Below are positions 36,021 through 47,564 of a stretch of DNA of 64,000 nt, piece by piece. Each line of letters opens with the position of its first letter. Within the stretch, counting starts at the first letter, position 1. The stretch is taken from assembly GCA_004335835.1 (NCBI GenBank), contig RWJK01001429.1, forward strand, positions 62,001 through 126,000. Reading direction: 5' to 3'. The DNA is from Scenedesmus sp. ARA3. Lineage: Eukaryota; Chlorophyta; Chlorophyceae; Sphaeropleales; Scenedesmaceae. A program made the translations under genes and the position numbers. Under the pieces are notes generated by a model, which did no database searches, was not told where the DNA came from, and saw only the letters and a list, made by a program, of their open reading frames with translations.

Positions 36021-37296
36021 CCTCACCGCCATGAGCAGGCCCAGCCGCATCAGCCCAGAGTGGTGCGCACGCAGCTGCGCCAGCGAGTCAGCAGCATCAC
36101 CAGCTGCTGGTCTATTACTGCTGCCATACATACTCAGCTCAACCACAGAGGGCGCCACTTCACAGCTGCCCGCACTGCCGCTTGCTGCCTTGTGCTGCAG
36201 CAGCGGCTGCTCTTGCTGTGCTGCTGCTGCTGCTGCTGCTGCTGCAGCGGCCCCGTTGCTGCCGGTGCTGGGCCATCGCTGCAGGCCTGTGCTAGGCCTG
36301 GGGCTGGTTGCTGCATGCGAGTGCTGCCTGATACCTGACCCTTGCCATTTCACGCCGGTGGCTGCAGCAGCAGAGGCAGGCAGAGCAGCAGTGCAGGACA
36401 GCTGAGAAGCAGCACTCCTGGCATAGCCGTTTGCACAACTCTGAAGCACTCTTGCACGAGCTGACCTGAACGTGATGCCACTGCTGACCAGCAAGGAGCT
36501 GCAGGCATGCTGCAGCACATAGGCATCTGCCAGCTGCTGCAGTCCTGAACTTGCAACAAAAGAACAGCTGTGCCAGCTGAGCACGTGGCAGCCACCCACC
36601 CAGCTTCACTTCTGCTTGCGAGCTCAGCCGCAGCTGCAGCACTGCATCAGGCTCCACCTGCACGCGCAAGCAGTAGGGTAGTAGCATTGATGACCAACAA
36701 AACAACGCAGCAGACGTGAGGCGCAACCACAACGGTGCCTGCCTGCAGCCTCCTTGGCGGCTGGCAGCAAGCAGCAGGGCGTGCCTGCCTGCGCTGTTGC
36801 TGCAGCTGTCTCGCTGTTTGAAGACTGGTGTTGCTGAGCTGCCGCTGCTTCAACTCAAATACGCAACGCACGCGCAGAACTTGACTAAGCTGCATGCAAA
36901 TCATAATGGACCTTTACCAAGGTGTTAAGCAGCACCTGCAGCGGCCCACCTGCTTGTCAGCCTCGTGCAGCAGCAACTGCTGCGGCTCCGGCGGCTTGGG
37001 CAGCAGCGGGTCCAGCAGCGCAAAGGCGGCAGCGGCCGCTGCTACCGCCAGGCTCACGCCCAGCCAGTCCTGCCGCTGCACTGCCTTGTGCCACCACAGC
37101 TCTGCGCCTGACACTGTGGCCATGACACCCATGGCTGCAGCAGCGGTGCGGCGGTTGCTACTGTTTGTAAGGTGGTGTTTCTGTGCATGGTGGATGTGCG
37201 GTGCCACGATGCAGTCGGGCCCACTGTGATGCTCACTGTATGCATTGACAAGCGGCCATGGCAGCTTCAGAGGACAGCTGTCAAATGAGCTGTGCA

Positions 37297-37339
<43 letters not shown>

Positions 37340-37862
37340 ATGCTGCAGACCACGGCAGCTGCTGGATGCTGGCTTCCCTGCAAGCATGCAACAAAGCAAA
37401 GTGATGCAAGCTGATTCTCCAAACTGCATCTGCGTCCAGCAGCACAGTGTCACCTGTGCCCAAGAGGAAGGCCAGAAATGACTCATCAGGTGTGCGGGTG
37501 ATCTGCAGCGCGCAGCCGTGGAAGCAGACGCAACAGCAGGACACCACCACGCTTAGCTCAGCAGAGCACATGGACAGCCTTCTGTGTTTGAAAGGCAAGT
37601 GCATGCGACCTCTGGACTGTGTAGCAACAGTCACTCGTCAACACATCAGATGGAAAGCTAGCTGAAGAGATGCAGCCCCGTGTCCCAGCCACCTGCATGC
37701 CTGCTGTCCGTAGCCTGTGCAAAGTACGTTTCATTGCAGCTGCCGACCATTTTTGTCTGCCAGCAGTTCATTGCGTACCGCCAGCACAGCTCCTATTGTT
37801 GTAGATAGTCCAGCCAGTGTTGACAGCAGCAGTGGCCACCAGATGGTCTGGCCATCAAGCAT
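34987..37862 (-). CDS. ZIP-family metal ion transporter
   Basis: Exons: 37862-37779, 37502-37454, 37134-36950, 36657-36600, 36544-36027, 35812-35709, 35299-34987; 1311 nt, 436 residues, all in phase. ZIP proteins move Zn, Fe or related divalent metals into the cytosol. TM1 is WWPLLLSTLAGLSTTIGAVL (about 9-28), TM2 is SFLAFLLGTAMGVMATVSGA and TM3 is DWLGVSLAVAAAAAAFALLD. A long, variable cytosolic loop (Ser/Ala/Gln-rich, about 170 residues) follows. The two metal-site helices are diagnostic: MSLHNLPEGCAVAFSAF (HNLPEG 304-309) and IAVHNIPEGLIIAVPVY (HNIPEG 331-336), followed by GLSEPIGALFALFVL. The second HNIPEG is formed only when exons 6 and 7 are joined, which confirms that splice. The ZupT/ZRT3-like group is likeliest; substrate and membrane cannot be told from sequence. 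Confidence 0.92.
37298..37336. repeat. (CTG)13 microsatellite in a ZIP intron
   Basis: A pure triplet run in the intron between exons 2 and 3, reading CAG on the transcribed strand. Confidence 0.85.
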
Positions 37863-38388
37863 GCTGCTGGAGTGCGCGCACCAGAGCCTTGAAAACTTAT
37901 CGGTGGATGCACTTGTATTGCTGCTGGCTCCTGAGTACGCAGTAAGCTGCTGGGTGGGCACTCAACAAAACAGTATGCAATGCTGTGGCACTAGTGTGCA
38001 CAGGCTCCACTCTTGAATTACACTTCCATGCATTCAAACAGAAACCTTCATGCCATGAACACTGTTATATGTCCCAACAGCGCTCCATCACGGCACACTG
38101 CTACGGTCAAGTTGGTGTTGCCTGTTCAAACGGGTGTCGATCCTGCTTGTCGGAATTACCAAAAGCTGGTGAAATGTACGATGACATACGATCTGTTCAC
38201 GTGCACGAGGATCGCTGCCGGCGGGTGACAGGCTGACGTATTGGCGTAACACCAGTAGTGTGGGCCCTCTTTTTTGCTGTGTGTACTCCACCATGACCAA
38301 AACAGTTCATGAACCTTGTTTGAATGTTTTAATTGCGTGGCAGAGTGCCTATTGCCGCTAGGGTGTCTCGGCTCTCAGTCTCGGAACA
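37863..38388. promoter_or_regulatory. Divergent promoter region, ZIP / SET-domain gene (526 bp)
   Basis: A head-to-head intergenic stretch with no supported exon. It is somewhat richer in A/T than the flanking exons near 38270-38340, just upstream of the SET gene start. No clear TATA box was seen for either gene. Confidence 0.4.
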
Positions 38389-41061
38389 ATGCTGCGCAGC
38401 AAAAGCTCAACAGGGGGTGTGCTGAACCTTGTGAAGAGGCTGTTCAGCTCTAGCAACCAACAGCTATCAGGACTGCCGCCTACTGTGCTGGAGCAGTTGG
38501 CAGTAGCACCCTTTGCAGTGCAGAAGGTGAGTGAGCAGATGCGCGCTGAAACAGCAGAAAATGGCACCAGGGCTGCTCATCAGAGTGCTATATGCGTGCC
38601 TGGAAAGCTGCTGCACGGCATACGGAGCCTGGTGTTGCAGCAGTTCCCTGCACATCTCCTTCAAGTTGTGGCTATCTTGTTGCTGTTCCTGCTGCTGCTG
38701 CTGCTGTTGTTGCCTGCATAATACAAACTCTATGCTCTCTGCATGCGCCTGCTGGCAGTTCAACGATGCAGGCAGGGGCCTGGTGGCAGCCAGGGACATC
38801 CAGTACGGCGAGGTGCTGCTGACAGAGCAGCCCTACGTGTGCTGCCCATCGCTCAGCAACAGGAGAAAGGTGAGGCCAGCACTGCCGCACTGCGCATGTG
38901 GTGCAGCCCAGACTCCCTGACCGCACAGTGACCATGAAACCAGCAGCTGACTCAGCTGCAAACACACAAGATTGTAACAGCGTGTCCTGCAGGAGGTAGG
39001 CCCTGCGTTGATGCTATCTTTCACACCTCTGCCTGTTGCTGTCTGCGCTGCTGCTCGCGCAGGTGTGCTACCACTGCCTCAAGGTGCTGCCCACCCCGCA
39101 GCAGCAAGCTGCAGGCGCAGCAGAGATGCCTATCAGCAGCCGCAGCCACATGTTTTGCAGCAGCAGCTGCCTCAGCAGCGCCCAGGCCTCCTACTTCACG
39201 CTGGAGTCGCAGCTGTCACTGGAGCAGCTGGAGCGGCACTGCCAGGCGTATGGAGAGGTGCGCTGCAGTGCGGCCAGCAGTAGCTGAGTAGCAATTAGTG
39301 CCAGGCACATGGTCAAATTCTTCAGCAGCTGGCACAGATGAGGCTGCCGTGCAGCTAGCAGCAATGCATGGCGTGTCGTGAAGAATGTTACCCACTTGCA
39401 GTGTATGCACTCTGCCGCACATGTATACAGCTAGTTTGCAGGAGAATCCTGCTGTTTCTGGCTGAGCTCTGATGTTGTTCAGCCGGCTACCTGCTTGCTG
39501 TTTTGCCTTCGTCGTATTTACCACCCTCTGCAGCGCTTCCCATTGATAGCAGCACGCCTGGCCCTCATGATAGCTCAGGACGGAATGACGGCAGCAGCAC
39601 AGCAGCAGCAGCAGGGGTCGGATTCTCAACTACACCCAGAAGCTGGTGTAGGCCGCAGCAGCACAGACGTCGGCCGCATCAGCCGCATCAGCCGCATGAG
39701 CACCGGCAGCACCGGCAGCAGCAGGTGGAGCCACACCCTGGCTACTAGCAGCATGCGCAGCAGCAACAACCTCGGCACCACCAGCTGGCAGAGCAGCAGC
39801 AGCAGCAACAGGTGGCAGGGGCGGCCAGGCAGCTACAGCACGAAAACAGCTCTGGGGCCTGCCGGTGAGGGTGCTAGCCTGATGCTGGTGGTGCTGCATG
39901 TTGTGTGTGCACTGTCTCCTGCCGACTGGCTGTGCGTAGCGCCTTGCTGCTGCAACAGCAGCTGTTTACCTTCCGGCTCTTCTCCAGCCATCCTGCCACC
40001 AAAACCATGCTTTGCAACGGGCAACGGCCTTCCACATTGAATTGTGACAGCTGATCTGTGTGTCAGGCATGCCCCGCTGCATGGCTCTACCACCCTAGTT
40101 ATAATGAATGTGTGTTCTCTGCATACATCAGCAGACATATGCACGCGTATTTTTCACTCTGTACCCAAACTGCTGCCTCCCTGCACTCGCCTTTCCAATG
40201 CGCAGGCCATGACGGCTCAGTGCACCAGCAGGTGGCGTCCGCCCTAGGGTTCCTGTGCTTCGCCAACGTGCCGCCGCCGCCCCCGGGGCCGTGGGCGGAG
40301 GCGCACAAGATGCTGGCGCGCGCGCTGGCGGCAGCGGCAGGCAACCGTGAGCAGGAGGAGGAGGCAGCGGGGCTGCAGGCAGCGCTGCAGGGCCTGGACC
40401 TGGACTGGTGAGGCGCGGCTGACAGGCAGCCAAGGCACGTGGCATGGGCTTAGTTCGGTTGCCAATTGGGGTGCTGTCACCAGGCTGAGGACTGCTGGTG
40501 TGCAGGACATGCGACCGCTGCAACAGCCGGTTGTAGTTGGTACTTTATTGCTGACAGCTGCTGTTGCGTCCTGAGAGTGAGGTGGCTGGCCAATCAGCAC
40601 ATCACAGATGTTGCTTTATTGGTGGACACTCAATGAGAAGGGGGTGTTGCAGCCGTGGCTGCATCTGGCTTCAGCGCTTCGCTGCTGCTTGCTGCTGCTG
40701 CTGCTGCAGGTATGTTGCGGTCATGGCGCGGCTGCACCTCAACACCTTCAAGGTGGAGGCAGCACTGCCCATCGACTGGAGCCAGGGCCACGCAGCAGCA
40801 GCAGCAATGCTGGGCGGCGACGCTGCATCAGCAGGCAGTGCCCTGTACCTGCTAGGCAGCTTGTTCAACCACTCGTGCGAGCCCAACGTGCACGTGACGT
40901 TCCCTGGCAACGACAGCACGGCTGTGTTCACTGCTGCGCGGCAGATTGCTGAAGGCGAGCAGCTGTTCATTACGTACATTGATGCGGGGCAGGAGCTGGA
41001 CGCGCGGCAGGAGTACTTGGCCTTCGCATATGGCTTCAGGTGCGCGGCTTGCTCAGCATAA
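38389..41061 (+). CDS. SET-domain protein with MYND-like cysteine cluster (SMYD-type)
   Basis: Exons: 38389-38526, 38759-38869, 39063-39257, 39534-39864, 40206-40407, 40710-41061; 1329 nt, 442 residues, all in phase. SET proteins methylate lysines on histones or other proteins with S-adenosylmethionine. The SET fold starts FNDAGRGLVAARDIQYGEVLLTE. The insert VCYHCLK...FCSSSCLSSAQASY...HC has Cys/His spacing like a shortened MYND finger, as in SMYD proteins. After a Ser/Gln-rich stretch the catalytic half follows: LGSLFNHSCEPNVHVTF (NHSCEPN 379-385), EGEQLFITYID and the post-SET-like YLAFAYGFRCAACSA. The conserved Asn-His, the Tyr of ITYID and the C-x(2)-C pair are present, so it may be active. 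It ends soon after the post-SET cysteines and lacks the long C-terminal TPR domain of animal SMYDs. Confidence 0.88.
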
Positions 41062-41337
41062 AATGTATCTGCAGGACAGCCACAAATTGATCAATGTATG
41101 ATTTGCACCAGTGCAGCAGCACGTCACCGGGTGGGGGCTGCAGCTGGCCCCCAGCCCCTGGGGGGCTGCTGGCTGCAGGCTGCTGTTGTTCTAGTGGTTT
41201 TTGGTGTAGCGGAATGAGCTGTCGTCTGCTACCACTGCTGGCACGTGCTGCTTGCTTGTTCAGCTGTAGCGCTGGCTGTGCTGACGGCTTGTTGACTGCC
41301 GTGTTGACTCCAGCAGCCACTGGTGACGGTCAAGGTG

Positions 41338-41339
<2 letters not shown>

Positions 41340-41387
<48 letters not shown>
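41340..41387. repeat. (CTG)16 microsatellite
   Basis: Sixteen CTG units in a row with further CTG-rich sequence to the right. It lies in the probable 3' UTR of the SET gene. Confidence 0.9.
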
Positions 41388-41390
<3 letters not shown>

Positions 41391-42061
41391 CTGCTGCTGC
41401 TGCCACTCCAGGTGCCACTGCGTCAGGTGTTGCGAGGAGCTTGAGGAGCAGGCAAAGCACATGCCTCCGCAGCTGCCCTGACAGCCCAGTTACGGCCTGC
41501 CGTTGGGCACTCCGAGTCTGGCAGAGCACCTGCAGGATTGCAAGTGATACTGCTATGTATGTCTGTATGGGCCCGTGTTATCAAGGTTTTGCCAAGGTTT
41601 GATTGTGCAACACAACAAGTTTCGAACTTTTCTTGTTCTCTGTGTATATCAGTTCAGGGGTACTGTACCAGACTGCACTCATCTTCCCAGGGCTCTCTTG
41701 GTCCCTTTGTCCCCCAGCCGGGTCCATGTACCTGTTGATGCTTGCTCAGGAACTGAACTGTCTGCAGCATTGTGCTGCATTTGTGAGGTGTAGTTATCAG
41801 GAACTGCTGTTCAAGTGTGGTGCCCTCACTTGGCCGAGTACATCTTGCATAAAACGGCTGCAGGTTGCAGGGTTGTACTGCCAGCAGCTGGGCATTTTCA
41901 GGGCTTTGTAACAGTCATGTGACTTGTACCGGAGGTTGTTAGGGGGTGCATTGATGGTGTACAACTGTGCAAGGCATGATAGGGCTGAAGATCGCCTACC
42001 TGGCTGCAGAGTCAGACACGACGTCCGGTTGCCAAGTAGGCAGATAGGCACGGAGTTCACA

Positions 42062-42067
42062 TATATA
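42062..42067 (+). promoter_or_regulatory. TATA box of the SLC35F-type gene
   Basis: TATATA 51 bp upstream of the ATG at 42118, in a locally A/T-rich stretch. Confidence 0.55.
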
Positions 42068-42117
42068 GCGCAGGATTCGATAGCACTCGACAAAAGGTAG
42101 GCAATGATGTGAGGTTT

Positions 42118-44620
42118 ATGCCGGACAAGAGCAGCAGCATGCAGGTCGAGGTGGAGGCTGGCTGTGCGGCACCACAAGGTGGGTGATCAGTGGGCCAGTT
42201 CTGCGCCACTGTACCTTCCTCGGCACATGTAGCAACGCCAATTATAACACCGCAACAGCACTACACTGTAGCCTGGCTAGTTTGACAGCAGCAGGCACAG
42301 ACGCCTGTGATTGACTACCAGCAGCAGCACCTGCTGCTCTGTGTGCACGCAGCAGTCGGCAACGCTGCCTGCTGCTTGTCCTTGCAGGTGGCTGCTGGGC
42401 AAAGAGCCAGCACAGCAAGCGGCTGGTGTATGCCATACTGCTGGCTCAACTGCTGTCAGTGGTGCTGGCAGTCACGGGTGAGGGCGCAGGCAGCTGCAGT
42501 TGCTTGCAGGCATGGTGCCCTGGTCGCATGCTTGAGCCTGAGCCTTGGCTGTAGCAGCAGCACTTGATACATCATTTAGTGCTGACCTATGGCATATGCT
42601 TGCATCACAAGCCTGCTTCACTGCGCCACCGCTGCTGCTGCTTCCAGGTGTGAGCTCTGCCAGCCTGGCAGCTCAGGGTGTGTATGCGCCTACTGTTCAG
42701 GCATTCTTCTCCTACTGCCTGCTGGCCATCGTGTACGGCTCAGTGCAGCTGGTTCTACCACTTGCACAGCATTTACTTGCGCCGCGGCAGGCAACTGTCA
42801 AGTACTCTGGCCTGCGCACAGCCAGCAGCAGCGGCGGCGACATCTACAATGCTTGCTGCAGCAGGCAGTGCAGCTCAGTAGGCGGCAGCAGCTGCGAAGA
42901 ACCTTCCAGCCATGCGCTCAGCAGCACAGATGGCAGCAGCAGCCACTGGCAGCGCATGAGCAGGATGTGGCCGGCTTTTGCAGCGCTGGCCCTGATTGAT
43001 GTGGAGGCGAACGTGCTGGTGGGTGTGCTGAGCCTTATGAGATGAATTTGCATTCGTTGCAGGTGCCACGATCTGGCCTTTCTTGTGCTTGCAGCAGGGC
43101 ATCCACATGCTTGATTGCAGCTGCAGCGCACAGCAAGCAAGCTAGATGTGCAACCAGCATGCCATGATACAAGCATCTTGCCGCCCTTTGAACCACTGTT
43201 GCTTTCGTTGCTGGTTTTGCCTTCAGGTTGTGAAGGCATATCAGTACACCAGCCTTACTAGCGTCACCCTGCTGGTAAGCCGCAGACCATCATGAATGCT
43301 TGGGTGCTTGTGGTGTGACGATGATCAGCTGAGGGCAAGCAGCTACATGCATCTGCAGCCACATGCGCTGTCGCACACCTGCTGCATCTGCGGGCACCGC
43401 GATTGACAGCGCTGGAGCCTCGCAGCATTTCCTGCTGCTGCTTCTCCTCTGCTAGTGCCTGCAGCCACTATTGCAACTTCTGTGCCTCCCCTTCTTCTCT
43501 TGAACCTGTGAACAGGACGCAAGCAACCTTTCTCTCACCCGCCCCTTGCGCCTGTTTCAACCGATTTCTCTGGCTGCAGGACTGCTTCACGATTCCTGTA
43601 GTGATGCTGCTGAGCTGGCTGGTGCTGCACAGCAGGTACAGGCCGGGACACTTCCTGGGCGCGGCGCTGTGCGTGTCAGGCCTGGCGGTGCTGGTGCTGG
43701 GCGATGCACGTGCAGCAGCGCCGGCAGGCGCAGCAGGCGACAACAGTGCAGCAGCTTTGGGCGGGTTTAACAATAGCTGGTCAGCCACTAGCAGCGCGTA
43801 CCAGCAGCAGCAGCAGTTAGGGGACAGCATGTGGCTGACGCCAGAAGCGATGCAAGCAGACGACAGTGTGCCAGCTAATGACCCTGGCTCCCTGCAGAGA
43901 GCTGTGCTGGCAGATGCAGGCGGCAGCAGCAGTGCTGCTGCGGGCTCGGCTCCTTTGCTGGGCGATGCACTGGTGCTGCTCGGTGCGCTGCTGTACTCGG
44001 TGTGCAACGTCACACAGGAGCTGATTTTGAGTGATGTGCGGCCTAGCGAGCTGCTTGCAGGAATTGGTGTGTTTGGGGCGCTGCTTGCAGGCCTGCAAGC
44101 CGTGCTGCTGGGCGAATGGCATTCGCTGCTGGCTGCAGTGCACCAGAGCTGGCTGGCAACAGCTGGGCCGATGCTAGGGTTTGCCTGCGCCATGCTGTGC
44201 TTCTACAGCTTGGTGCCGCATGTGCTGATGTTGGGTGGCGCTACTGTGCTGAACATCTCGCTGCTGTCGAGTGATGCCTGGGCTGCGCTGGCCAGGTTTT
44301 TGTGGTTTGGGGGCTTTGCGGGCGCGAGTGCGTACTTCTTCCTCGGTAGCTTGGTGATGGTTGCGTGCGGCATCGTGGTGTATGCGCTGAGCGGAAGTCC
44401 GAAGGATCCTGGGGCAGGCAGCAACATGCTGGGTGATGCCCCTGCTGCTGGTGCTGGTGCTGCGTTGCCTGTGGATGGGTCTGATGCAGCAGCAGCAGCA
44501 GCGAGCTTGCAGGGCACTGGGCGAGTGACTGGCAGTAGGCAGCCGAGTGTGGCAGGGTACAGCAGGCTTGAGGGCGATGGTGATGTGGAGGACCAGCAAG
44601 CAGCTCCTTCAAAGCAGTGA
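42118..44620 (+). CDS. SLC35F-type (drug/metabolite superfamily) transporter
   Basis: Exons: 42118-42178, 42388-42477, 42648-43018, 43227-43274, 43580-44620; 1611 nt, 536 residues, all in phase. A short acidic start (MPDKSSSMQVEVEAG) precedes the basic AKSQHSKRLVYAILLAQLLS, typical of SLC35F N-termini. About ten hydrophobic helices follow, including TVQAFFSYCLLAIVYGS, AFAALALIDVEANVLVVKAY, YTSLTSVTLLDCFTIPVVML, HFLGAALCVSGLAVLVLGD, GDALVLLGALLYSVCNVTQE and FFLGSLVMVACGIVVYAL. The VEANVLVVKAYQYTS-x(2)-SVTLLD block is characteristic of SLC35F1/F2 (DUF914). Two long Ser/Ala/Gly-rich loops are inserted between helices. SLC35 proteins are best known as nucleotide-sugar carriers, but F-type substrates are mostly unknown, so none is assigned. 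The start is supported by the TATA box. Confidence 0.9.
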
Positions 44621-47564
44621 TGGCGGCGGTTACTGCTTGGTTTGCATAGCCTGCACCCCCCTTCCATCCCTTATGCAGGCTAGCTGGGGTATACACTGGT
44701 AGGTTACTGCCGGAATGTTGATGTGATTGTTTATGTGCGTGTTACATGTAGTGGACGTGTAGGTTGCAAGGCTGCTGTGCAGGAATGGTGCGTGAGCACG
44801 CTGTGCATAATCAGCAGGTGCGTGTTGCAGCAGTGCTGTCGAGCCGTGTGAAGGCCGGCAGTACGCTGCAAGGGCGTGGCTGGTTATGGCTGTTGTGGGC
44901 TGCAGGCAGTCTGTATGTGAGCAGCTGCCTGTACAGCCGGCACTGTTAATTGTGGCAGAGAACGGTTGGTGCAGGGTTGGTGGACGTGGGGTGCTTATGG
45001 GACCATAAGGGTTGCGACCGAGGCAGGGCCTAGGCTGTGTGGTGTGTAAGCATCAATTGCTGTTGCATGTAGTACACGGGGGTTTGTGCAGCTTGATCTG
45101 TCGGGCATCTCGGATCTGTATCGTCCAGCTCTCAAAGCATGCATGCCTCCTAATTGGGAGCTGCAAATCAGACTCTTGTCACTCCTTGATGAGGGGCTCA
45201 TTGCTGGCTTTTGAGTCACCGCACCAGGCTGTGTGTGGAGCATCCTGGTGCGTGTGTGCTCACAGCCGCCTTGCCGTTGTGCCAGGTGCCTGCATGTGTG
45301 CACAGTGCACTGGCTCAACGCACTAGCAGCACAGCTGGTCTATGTATACATGTGCTTGTTGATTATCGGCTGGTTGGCACCAGGGTGGCTTGCCCCAGCA
45401 GCAGCTCAGCTGCTGTGTGCTGAGTTAAATGATTTGTTGGCAGCAGTGTGGGTCGACTTGCAACTGCAGAGCAACCATGCTGCTGGGGCAGCCCGCCCGC
45501 AGTGCTCGTCTCATGTCAATGCCATGGTTGGTTTAGGGTCCTGCTGTGGCTCTGTGTGGCAGCCATGCCTGTGCAGCCTGCAGCTTGATGCAGCGCAGCA
45601 GTGGTGGCCTGAGGGATGTATCACAGGGCGCATGTGTTGTTCCGTATAAGGGCGTGATTATGTTTGGTGTCACGCGGTGTTCATTGTGCAGTCGATAGTT
45701 GAGGGCCACAGCAATTAATTGTGCAGTACTTTTCAATGATTGTGGTGTTGGCCAGAGTTTGCTGACAGCGCACACGCTTGTGGTCATGACAACTCAGTTT
45801 CCAAGCTGTTCAGCCATGCTGCCCGACAAGGCATGTTTCAGAGGCGCTTGGAGAGTAGCTTTGAACCAGCGGATGCATATGCTGAAAAAGTCCTGCGGCG
45901 ATGGCAGTGTTGTTTGTATGCATGCATCAGCAGAGCCATGTAGCTGTGGTGCGGCAGCAGAGGATAGGTCCCTGGCGCTGGCGCGCCAACTTGGCAGGAC
46001 TGGGAAGTCCAAACCAGCATGCTGGGGTGCCTTCTTTCAGGAGAACAGTGTCGTTTACTCAGCAACCAGCCGGGCAACACTGTGGGTCTCTTGGTCCAGC
46101 TTTGCAAAAAGGTGCACAGCCTTGCATTGTCTGTGTAAGATCGCCCTTGTACTGTATTACGCGACGTGTCTGTAGGCTGCAGTGTGTCTTATGATGATTG
46201 CCATCGTCAGCACTTTGAGGCCGCTATACTATCAATGCATGTGAGAGGTCCAGCATGCGACTGCTGTAAATGCTGTGAATGATATGTATGTATACTTTTG
46301 ATATGTTACACTATTACAGCACCACAAGCTTGATGTCGACCTGTTTGGGCCGCCAACAAATCCTGCAGCTGCTGCAGCCAAACTCGCACGGCACATTGCT
46401 CCAATGCGTTGCTGCACCGGCTGTGGCATACTACCCAGCAACTACATGTAGCTCTTAGATCACCCTGGTGTACACGGTGCCGCTCAAAAAGTCATTTTGC
46501 ACTGCCATGTACATTCCTGCACGTGCCGTGCCACAAACCCATGGTGTACACCTGGCAGCTGCAGCTGACAATTTATTAAGAGAAAAAACTTTCATTCTAG
46601 CATGAGAAGGCACAGTGCCTTTGACACTCTTTGAACAAAATGCAGCAGGCAAATGAAAGCGCAAATTGGTAAGCCAGGATACTCATGCCTAAACAAAAGA
46701 AAACGATGCCCCCGGAAACGGCAGGCGATTCCTCCACCAGCAGTCCAAGCATGCATATCGCTGAATCCGTCCAATGTTGTGCAGTGCTGAATTGTTAGCA
46801 TTGCAGAGCATGTCAGCAGTGCATCGCGGTTGGCAATGGCCAACGCTGACATAATAATTCATGTGGGAAAAGCACATTTTGCTGCCACGTGTGTCCACAC
46901 CGACTGCCCCAGCTAAGCTGCTGCAAGCAGCTACCATTACCCCATAACCACACTGCAAGGCTGCCACCTGACTTGGAAGGCTCTGCTGCTGATAATGTAC
47001 ACTGTCTAGGCACGTGCACACAGCCGACAGCGTGCTGCCAACTGTACCAGTGCGCACGCACTTAGCCCACCAAAGCCCGCCTGCCCTCTGCTGCCTGCAC
47101 TGCTCTCAACATTGTCCTCTCGCCTGCCAACGCCTTCCCATGCACACAAGTGCTTGCCCAATCAAACAGCAACGTGTACTGTCATCCGAAGCTTAAGATA
47201 CTTCCAGCTGTGGCTGGGTAGCATGCACAGCATATCACAACCGCAGGTCACCGCAGGTCACATGCACAAGCTGATGCCTGCGCCAGTCATGATCCTCCAC
47301 CAGTCATAGTACACGCATGATCACATAAAGCTACATGAAGAATCACGTCGCCACCCAGCCCGTGGCTTGGCCTGGGCCAACAGCGGTCACACCCACAACC
47401 CCTAGCACCTCGCACATCCACCTCCGCCTGGCCTCATCCATCACAAGCTCGCAGCCAGGCTTCTGCCCACCAGCACAAAAATGGCGCTCCCGCCAAGCTC
47501 AGCCAGCAAACCACTTCTTCCTCGCCCTTCATTTCGTGCCCGCATCATTCAAGCGCTGCGCCAT
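44621..47564. other. 2.9-kb convergent region without a supported gene
   Basis: The longest gene-free stretch, between the SLC35F-type and TCP11-domain genes. It should contain both 3' UTRs: plus-strand TGTAA occurs at 45045-45049, and minus-strand TGTAA near 46306. About 46240-46700 is A/T-rich. Open frames up to 158 codons exist near 45.7-46.2 kb, but they show no motif, transit peptide or in-phase splice partner. A non-coding RNA cannot be excluded. Confidence 0.4.

Larger units (their letters stand above)
41062..42117. other. Intergenic, with (CTG)16 and the SLC35F-type promoter
   Basis: About 1 kb between two plus-strand genes. It contains a pure (CTG)16 run at 41340-41387, a plus-strand TGTAA at 41908-41912 that may end the SET transcript, and a TATATA box at 42062-42067. 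The open frames here are triplet-repeat artefacts. Confidence 0.5.

Noticed and set aside
45699..46175. A 158-codon plus-strand frame in the long gene-free stretch
   Set aside because: The composition is not coding-like, and no domain, signal or in-phase splice partner was found.
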